Shown in pieces: positions 57,488 through 64,000 of a stretch of 64,000 nucleotides of DNA. The stretch is from contig NW_025335268.1 in the NCBI RefSeq assembly GCF_004798865.1, positions 81,122,468 to 81,186,467 on the forward strand, given 5' to 3'. The notes under the pieces are model-generated. The model saw only the letters and a program-made list of their open reading frames with translations, ran no database searches and was not told the origin of the DNA. The stretch comes from Varanus komodoensis. Lineage: Eukaryota; Chordata; Lepidosauria; Squamata; Varanidae. The translations under genes and the position numbers were made by a program. Every line of letters begins with the position of its first letter. Within the stretch, counting starts at the first letter, position 1.

Positions 57488-58728
57488 TTTATATATTTAA
57501 GCCTTTTAATCCACCTCTATAAAATACCTGAAGTGACATGCATACATTTTTGACACATCAGTTGTTACTAACACATAGTGACTGATTGTTCTTCTTTTGC
57601 CTTCATTTGGGGGAAAGTACCTCTAGAGAAAATGGAAATGGCATGTGACAGTGATGTTGGAACATTTTCTGCACTCACCCACCCCCAGCAGAATTTAAGG
57701 TGAAAACACAGACTCAGTTTATAATTCTACTGATTCCCTTCAGAAGATGCCTTTTTAAAATACTGGCAGAACACATGGAAAAATAATAAAGCTTCTAGCA
57801 GCCAATTCTGCATATTTATGCTACTGGAAGCAAGGTTAAAGATATAAATAGTGATCTTTGCAGATTGCCAGTTCTATAAATATAGGAGAGGAGAGACAAC
57901 TTTACATTTTCTCCTGTCAAGAATAGTTCTAAAATGGATGACAGTATATTAGGCAGATTTCTAAATGCAACAGCAATATGCTTGAATGGGCAACAATTTC
58001 CCTATTCTTGGGGAGATATTGAACCAAGACCCAATTATGTCATCGTACTGTTAATAGCACTACTGTTCTCAGAATGATGTGGTATCTTGAATTATCTTAA
58101 ATGGGACAGATGATTGGTTTAATGTCCCATGCAGAGCAGTGTGTAGCAGCACAATGACCACTCTAAGGGCCGTATCACAGAAGCATTTTCATAGCCTCTA
58201 AAAAAACAGAACAAAGGCTTAGTCATAGGAATGCGACCAGCTCACTGGCTAAAGAGAGAACAAAATAACACGGGGCATTATCAGGAAGGCAAGGCAGTTT
58301 TTTCTGGAAGCTGAAGCATCTGAGAATAGTTTGCACAGCCAGAAAAATTCAAGAATCATGAGCATAGCATGTGAGAGGTTACATCAGGCGTTTAGAATGT
58401 TGCCTATTATTGTCTTGGTTTTGTTTGGATAATTACCCTTGGGTGAAATTATATGGATATCCAGATTTGGATGTGTATAGCAGGTCTTAGTATTGCAGTG
58501 TCTGTTGCGAGCTGTCCTGATTATTGGCCATGTCCCACAGATTCTAGGTCACATCAGACTGGTCTCAGTAGCCGAGGTCCGACAATGAGCAATGTAGATG
58601 CAAATGTTAATGTTTGCAGAGCCTGGGGGAAGTTATTACATTGCAAAATTGCTGTATCCCCAATGGTGGACCTTTCCTATCCCCCAAAACAGGGAAATCA
58701 GCTAGGCGTTAGGCTTAGCTTAAGAATA
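57488..58728. other. unclassified noncoding sequence
   Basis: Nothing recognised. A 168-codon frame (58453-58959) starts here and crosses the poly-C run; it has no recognisable domain. Confidence 0.45.
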
Positions 58729-58742
58729 CCCCCCCCCCCCCC
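58729..58742 (+). repeat. C14 homopolymer
   Basis: Fourteen consecutive C, followed by GGG. Length is likely unstable and is a common assembly error site. Confidence 0.95.
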
Positions 58743-59677
58743 GGGAGTATTGTACTATAAAGATTCTGCAGAATCCACAACAGTTACTGTTTGCACATAC
58801 AGTCACTCTCAGACTGAGCCAGCACAAGTCATTCTGCTGATAGCACAGTCATCAAATAACTATTGCCACTACCAGCTTAGAAGGAATAGACTCTTACAAG
58901 ATATGAATTTAGGGGACAGACACTGGAGCTTCTCCTGCAGTCTTTGGTGCAGCAAATGAAGAGTCCAGCATAAATCCTACTCTATAGACCCTCACAATGG
59001 ACACTTGGATGAGATCATGGTCTGGGCAGAAAGCCTTCAGTTTTTACATCATTTAAGAGCTGAATCTAGAATTATCCGGAGCAAATCTTCAGCAGCAGCT
59101 AAAATAATTATGTTGCAATGAAGCTGAAATTGTTGGCATATGTCTTACTTTATTTTTAAAATCTCCTCTTTTTATCCCATTAGTATAATTGGTTTGCATA
59201 ATTTAAAAGACATGCAATGTTCCATTTGCTAAAAATAAAGTTAGTACTATTAATATAAGGAAGATTAACATTTGTTTAAAAAGACCCATGATATCTTTTG
59301 CCTGAGAGCAGAGGGAAACCCTCAGGGGCAGTCTGCCAAGGACCTCTAGCCCAACAACTTCTAGAGGTAAGAGGTCAAGTGATCTTCACTTGTGGAGGTG
59401 ACATCTCTAAATGTACCATGCTATGGTAATTACTAATTTGTGTTGCTGGATATCTACATAGTGATTGTGAAAATTAGCCTATGTACAACAAGGAGGAGCT
59501 TGATGTAGCAGGACTAAAGTTGATGGTATAGCTTAAAAGAACGCTTGCTCGCATTCAGCTATTTCCAATGCCATTACAGTGTGACACAATGATAGTTGAT
59601 CTACATTCAAATGCCCCTAATTCTTATGAAATACCAGCTGGTATTACCCCAACACCAGCACCAGCATCAAAAGCAGG
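58743..59677. other. unclassified noncoding sequence
   Basis: Nothing recognised. Confidence 0.5.
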
Positions 59678-59735
59678 CATTGCTGGACATCTACCCAAAG
59701 TCCACACACCATTGCTGGCCATCTACCCAAAGTCC
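59678..59735 (+). repeat. tandem duplication, 32-bp period
   Basis: CATTGCTGGACATCTACCCA (with AAGTCC) at 59678-59703 recurs at 59710-59735 with one substitution (GGACAT to GGCCAT). Confidence 0.9.
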
Positions 59736-59785
59736 TCCTCGTCACCATGGCAACCTGCTTGCTTGCTTGTTTCTTGTTCTGGCCC

Positions 59786-59830
59786 AGGAGGAGGAGGAAA
59801 AGGAGGAGGATGAGGAGGAAGAGCAGTAGC
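59786..59830 (+). repeat. (GGA)n purine tract
   Basis: AGGAGGAGGAAAAGGAGGAG, GATGAGGAGGAAGAGCAG: imperfect GGA/GAA triplets. A GATGAAAAAGAGGATGAAG patch follows near 59863. Confidence 0.85.
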
Positions 59831-60147
59831 TAGTTCTCCTGTCAAAGAAGCAAATTGTAGCAATGATGAAAAAGAGGATGAAGAAAAATAGCAGCCAGAA
59901 ACAGTGGTGGTCCATTGCTCAAGGCCCTCAAAAGCTTAACACTTCCCAACATGTTGTGATTACATGGAGAGGGCTTTCTTTCTGTCTTTTTTGTATGCTT
60001 CTCTGGGAAAACTCTGCACAGGCTGGACTAGGAGGGAGTTCCTGGTATATCTTAAAAGTGTTATCTTTTGGACCCATATAATGCTATTGCTGTTAAAAGA
60101 TAAGGTCCTCCTTTTCACTTGCTTTCACATAATTGTTATAGCAATGT
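59831..60147. other. unclassified noncoding sequence
   Basis: Nothing recognised. Confidence 0.5.
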
Positions 60148-60205
60148 ATCATAGAACCATAGAATAGTAGAGTTGGAAGGGGACTGGAAGGCTATTGAGT
60201 CCATA
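60148..60205 (-). mobile_element. CR1 LINE 3' terminal fragment
   Basis: ATCATAGAACCATAGAATAG, TAGAGTTGGAAGGGGAC, then GGCTATTGAGTCCA is the reverse complement of a CR1 3' end with its 8-bp repeats (ATCATAGA-type). Only ~55 bp remain; the 5' side is replaced by a microsatellite. Confidence 0.7.
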
Positions 60206-60245
60206 TGCATGCATACATGCATACATGCATGCACGTATATATAGG
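60206..60245 (+). repeat. (ATGC/ATAC)n tetranucleotide repeat
   Basis: ATGCATGCATACATGCATAC then ATGCATGCACGTATATATA: alternating purine-pyrimidine. Confidence 0.85.
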
Positions 60246-60309
60246 TCTAGTAATACCTATTACCTACAAATCATAGTTACTGACCAAAGCTATTGTTAAA
60301 AAGCTTGGC

Positions 60310-61300
60310 TATTTAATCCTGAATCAGTCCATTGTTGCAGCCATATTCTCAGCCTTTAATGATGAGGATGAAAAGGAGAAACAGAGATGTGTGTTATCTG
60401 CATGCTGATGACAATGCACTCCAGCACTCCTGAAGACCCTGCCCAATAATTTTGTATTCTTGAACAGCATGGAGCATAAAAATAATTATTACACTACCCC
60501 AAGATGGAAAATCCAGAAGGTTGAACAATATATCCCAAACGCCACCTTCTGGAGTTGGCTACCCAAGTAGGAGTGGAATTATGGCAAAGCAGTACCTCCA
60601 GCTTAGACAGAAGATTCATGGCATTAAAGACTACATAGAGGTCAAGGGATTTACCCGCACCACTGATTCCTCTCCTGACTTAGGGCATCATACAGGGCAT
60701 TTCTCTGAAAAACCAGCCTGAATGCTGACTGAAATGGACCCAGATAAATCGCATCCAAGTCCATCTGGAATTGGTCAGCAACCATCTGCTCAAGGATCTT
60801 GTCATTGGACTAAAGTTGTTAAAATCTGCCAAGTCTAGGAGAACTTTATTGTTTTAACAAGCATGGTCTTATCTCTGCCTCCTTCTGGAGACCCAGGACC
60901 TCTCCCTTTGCAAGGAGGCATTAATAACCTCTTTGACCCAGCCATTTGTTCTCCCTCTGCCAGATTTAATAAGGCATAAGGCTGTGTGTGTGTTGGGGGA
61001 TCTAATACAGAAGTGGTCATCGTTCAAACAACATGTCAGCTCCCCCAAGCTGTACCAACTGAAATCCCTCCAACAAAATGGGACTACACTGCTCCATGAA
61101 TACCTCACCTGATTTACTTGCAGTAACACTGAAGTTAAAGACCTGTCAGATGCTTGAGAACTGATCATGGAAGTACTTCGTAGCCATATTATATCAGACC
61201 TCTGGTAAATTCGTTGTATCGTTGCTGAGCAGCACACAAAAGATTCAACTGATTCAGGTTGCTTCTTTGCCACCTCCCATTCACCTTGTCTGCTGTGGGG
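60310..61300 (-). mobile_element. old L2 LINE: linker to polymerase box, inverted segment
   Basis: Collinear on the minus strand with 10240-11290 of the large L2. Plus-strand landmarks: GCATGCTGATGACAATGCAC (YADD area, near 60400), GCCACCTTCTGGAGTTGGC (60540), TAGAGGTCAAGGG (about 60637), AATGGACCCAGATAAATCGC (60732), CAACCATCTGCTCAAGG (60779), CATTAATAACCTCTTTGACC (60920). Translation gives remnants such as VKEVINASLQRE. Many indels and stops mark it as old. Confidence 0.75.
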
Positions 61301-61509
61301 ATTCTATAGATCCTAATTCATTCTCTCTTTGTAACCTATGCAGTGCAACTGCTTCCCCACAAAAAGAAAAAAATGTATCATCTAATGCTATGTTTTAGCT
61401 ATCTATTCATCAGTCATTTTAGCAGATTTAACCAGTTCAGTAAAATGGCCTCAGTTCAGGACGCATGGTAAGTACTTCTTGCTGTGTAGCTTTCCAGTCC
61501 ATTTATAGA

Positions 61510-62115
61510 ACCAGGTACCCATTAAGACTGAAACTCAACCCAGACAAGCCTGACATGCTGCTAATGAGTAGTTCGGATGAGATGATGTTCTGGATGAGCC
61601 TGCATTCCTGGTGAAAGACAAGGAATCATCTATGGCATTTGAGATTCAGGTGACCTTAGTGGCTCATGTGCCTTCTACCAGTTTCAATGGGTGGTACAGA
61701 AATGCCCTATCTGGACAGTGATACCCTGCCTTCAATCATCTATTCTCTGGTCATCTCCAGGTTACATTGCTGCAATGCACTCTACATGTGGCTGTCCGTG
61801 AAGATGATCGAGAAGCTGCAGCTTGTACAAATTGCAGCAGCCAAATTGATAACAGGGACTAAAGCTCTGAATACATGAACTTATGCTAGTTTGATTTCAT
61901 TGGCTCCTCTTACGTGACTGAGTCCAGTTCAAGGTGCTTTTCTTGACCAATAAAACCTTGCTTGGCTCAGGACCACAGTTCTTGATAGAGAACCTCTTTC
62001 ACTATTAGCCACTATGGTCAATATTTGAGGTTTGCTCTGAGTACCTCTCCCATGGGAAGTTCAGAGGAAGAGAGCTTTTCTCTCTGTGTGTAGAACGATC
62101 ATGCTAGGTAAAGAT
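61510..62115 (+). mobile_element. old L2 LINE: C-terminal part, sense segment
   Basis: Plus-strand translation gives LRLKLNPDKPDMLLMSSSDE, equivalent to LKLSLDKTEVLLVG just after the polymerase box. A second block, LPSIIYSLVISRLHCCNALY, MWLSVKMIEKLQLVQIAAAK and LITGT (61714-61857), matches HALVTSRLDFCNALYVGLPL and KTVQLLQLVQNRAARLLTGT of the large L2. Eroded remains (TTCAAGGTGCTTTTCTTGAC, GAGCTTTTCTCTCTGTG) follow. This region of the protein begins where the inverted neighbour ends. Confidence 0.8.
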
Positions 62116-62494
62116 TTTCCTCTTTAATTTCTGAATGTAGAAAGTTTTTTTATTGTGCTTTACCATGCTGTGAATGACCCAGAAAAATTTATTACATGAA
62201 TGAATGAGAGGAAGATTTTTTCATGATGAAGTAACTTAATTAAACTCTAATAATGTAGCTTAACCCCCAGATACTATTTGTGATTCTTTAGTGTGGAAAA
62301 TATGAATTGCTTCTTCAGGCTGAAAGACATGAACCCAAACATGTTACGATATGTAAATATTAGATGCATTGTGCAGAAATATTAAAACAGAATGGCAACC
62401 AAGGACTCCAGCACAAACAGTAGCAACAACCCAGTGTAAAACTCATATGTTGTAATCAAGAGTTGTGTGGATATCAGATTGCCTGTAAGTTGGT
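62116..62494. other. unclassified noncoding sequence
   Basis: Nothing recognised beyond a possible eroded L2 3' UTR. Confidence 0.45.
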
Positions 62495-62610
62495 GTTCAG
62501 GGCACTACAGTCCCACCAAAATCAGTAGAACAAGGCAGACATTACTAAATTCAAGTTCCATTGACTTCAATGGGAACAAAGTGTGATTAATTTAGGATAG
62601 TAACCTGTGG
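62495..62610. repeat. palindromic interspersed repeat, eroded
   Basis: The core TCCATTGACTTCAATGGGAA (arms CCATTGA/TCAATGG), followed by TTAGGATAGTAACC, has the arrangement of the squamate 'cccattgacttcaatggg...ggattg' repeat. Outer parts are lost. Confidence 0.45.
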
Positions 62611-64000
62611 TTCCTATGTGGTAGCTAGACCAACTGCTAGCACAACAGAAAGTGATCTGCTGCAAGTGCCACCTGGAATGAGCGGAAATTCTCCTTTCAG
62701 AGACAGTGGGGGCTCTCTTCCATGATTAGGAAATGGGCTTTATAACATTTTAAACTCATTTTTTCTGGGGGTGGAGGGTCTAGTGATTAAGCATGCGATC
62801 CTGGTTCTATAGCACCCATAAATAAAACAATTGTGTGCAGTCACATGAGTAAGTACTACACACTAGTTGAGGGATTGTCAGAAGCAGTTCTGAAAGTGTA
62901 AGTCTACAAGTCTTAGATCTTATTTAACTATTATTTGGTCAGAGCCTACCTCCTGTAGGTGCTTTATAAACAGAACACATGAATACTACTGTTGTTGTTC
63001 TGTATATTAAATAATGAAATGCATTTATACCATACATAAATACTGTGTATAAGTAGTAGTTGTTGTTATTATTATACATTGCATTACATAATATATAATG
63101 ATAATCAACTTAGCTAGACATATTATATCCTAAGATGAAATTTGTCTCATAAGTTTGATTCCACCTGCCCAGTGTCCTCATCCTGCCATTCCTAGCAACA
63201 TGTCAGCTCTCCATAGTAACATGCCATCTGTCATATTACTGATCTTGCTCAAAAAACAAGTCAAATCCCTTCCAGGATCAATCCAACTCAATATATTATC
63301 ATATGCACTAGCTATGCTTAGTAACTATAATTCAGTTCCTGAAGGAATAACCTGTTCAAATTCCATGATTCCCTAGCCATTATTTCATATGCCTGAGGTG
63401 AGGGGAGGAGTTTTTTGAACAATTATTTCCCATAAACAAAATATGAATAAAATCATTTACTGAATAGAAGTTACAACAGAAATCTTCTGCAACATTTATC
63501 ATTTTACTTAGCAGAACAAGATTTCACCAGAGATACTTGAAACAGATAAATAGCAATATATAATTAGTGCTATCTTTATTCATGTTTCATGCCCTGTAAT
63601 TCTGTTAATAATTATGGTCATAAACTAGCATTCAATTATGTGAAATTAATCCCATGGATTGAAAGGAAACTAAATTCATGCAGAAAGGAGTGTGAGTTTG
63701 CTGCCTGAATGTATGTAACCTTCTAGTTTTCACAATTTTGTACTCCATCATAGCAGTGTTTAATAGTGGCACAATATGGATTTATATAACAAAAATGAAA
63801 CCTGATCCTCATGCTACTTTTTTTACATGATAAGGATACTAATACCTACTCTTTGCTACTTTCAGCTCACAGTCCTAATATAGGTGCTAGGAACCCAGCA
63901 AGAGGAGCCCTCTTTCATTGAGAGTGGAAACTTAGATTGTATAAAGGTAATTAATATCCCCAGTTCAATCTGCAAGATTTCACAATGCAGACTCACATGG
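62611..64000. other. unclassified noncoding sequence
   Basis: AT-rich; a short (TTG/TTA)n near 63055-63078. No recognised element or gene up to the window end. Confidence 0.5.

Noticed and set aside
58453-58959. 168-codon plus-strand frame as a possible gene
   Set aside because: No recognisable domain, low-complexity Pro run from a poly-C tract, no splice, promoter or homology support; chance length is plausible in 64 kb.
1-64000. A multi-gene operon, phage or bacterial defence system
   Set aside because: No long cellular ORFs, no ribosome-binding-site organisation, vertebrate SINEs and LINEs throughout; the window is eukaryotic noncoding DNA.

Overview
The window looks like nuclear DNA from a squamate reptile (lizard or snake). 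It is AT-rich and has no bacterial gene organisation. The only long reading frames are retrotransposon relics. The repeat mix is the main taxonomic evidence: L2-clade LINEs with AAAT-type tails, CR1 LINEs with 8-bp terminal repeats, RTE/BovB-type LINE pieces, tRNA-derived CORE-type SINEs, a tRNA-Ala-like SINE, a 5S rRNA-derived SINE, hAT-like foldback elements and many microsatellites. BovB together with abundant L2, CR1 and SINEs is typical of squamates. This is inferred from recalled family knowledge, not from a search.

No cellular protein-coding gene, rRNA gene or tRNA gene could be supported. The window is probably intergenic or deep intronic.

Layout. 1-9.2 kb: sparse unique sequence with CORE-type SINEs (545-770, 2515-2690, 4245-4705), a candidate MITE (3303-3397), a (TC)24 tract and L2 3' ends. 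9.28-11.84 kb: the best preserved element, a minus-strand 5'-truncated L2 LINE with end of endonuclease, linker and full reverse transcriptase, broken by two nonsense codons and a frameshift. 11.84-12.56 kb: a possible LTR-like polyadenylated unit. 12.6-31 kb: unique sequence with BovB, CR1, SINE and hAT-like pieces, plus two stretches (about 18.5-19.3 and 27.9-28.2 kb) that read like conserved noncoding DNA. 31.2-31.95 kb: BovB/RTE reverse transcriptase remnant. 32-41 kb: mostly unclassified. 41.1-42.05 kb: 5S-derived SINE followed by a CR1 3' end with a long open frame. 42.6-43.5 kb: another conserved-looking AT-rich block. 43.9-44.25 kb: degenerate minisatellite. 46.9-51.6 kb: CR1 and L2 ends. 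60.1-62.1 kb: an old L2 whose 5' half is inverted relative to its 3' half, as twin priming would produce.

Points most worth a second look: a nested L2-tail insertion with a 7-bp target duplication restoring a SINE (4354-4569); a 95-bp element with perfect 16-bp terminal inverted repeats and ATATCA flanks; a perfect 15-bp stem with 4-nt loop (30099-30132); the inverted L2 at 60.3-62.1 kb; and three plus-strand splice-site pairs that could bound microexons (17551-17574, 28011-28028, 39395-39429). All were read by eye. Element edges are approximate, usually within tens of bases.
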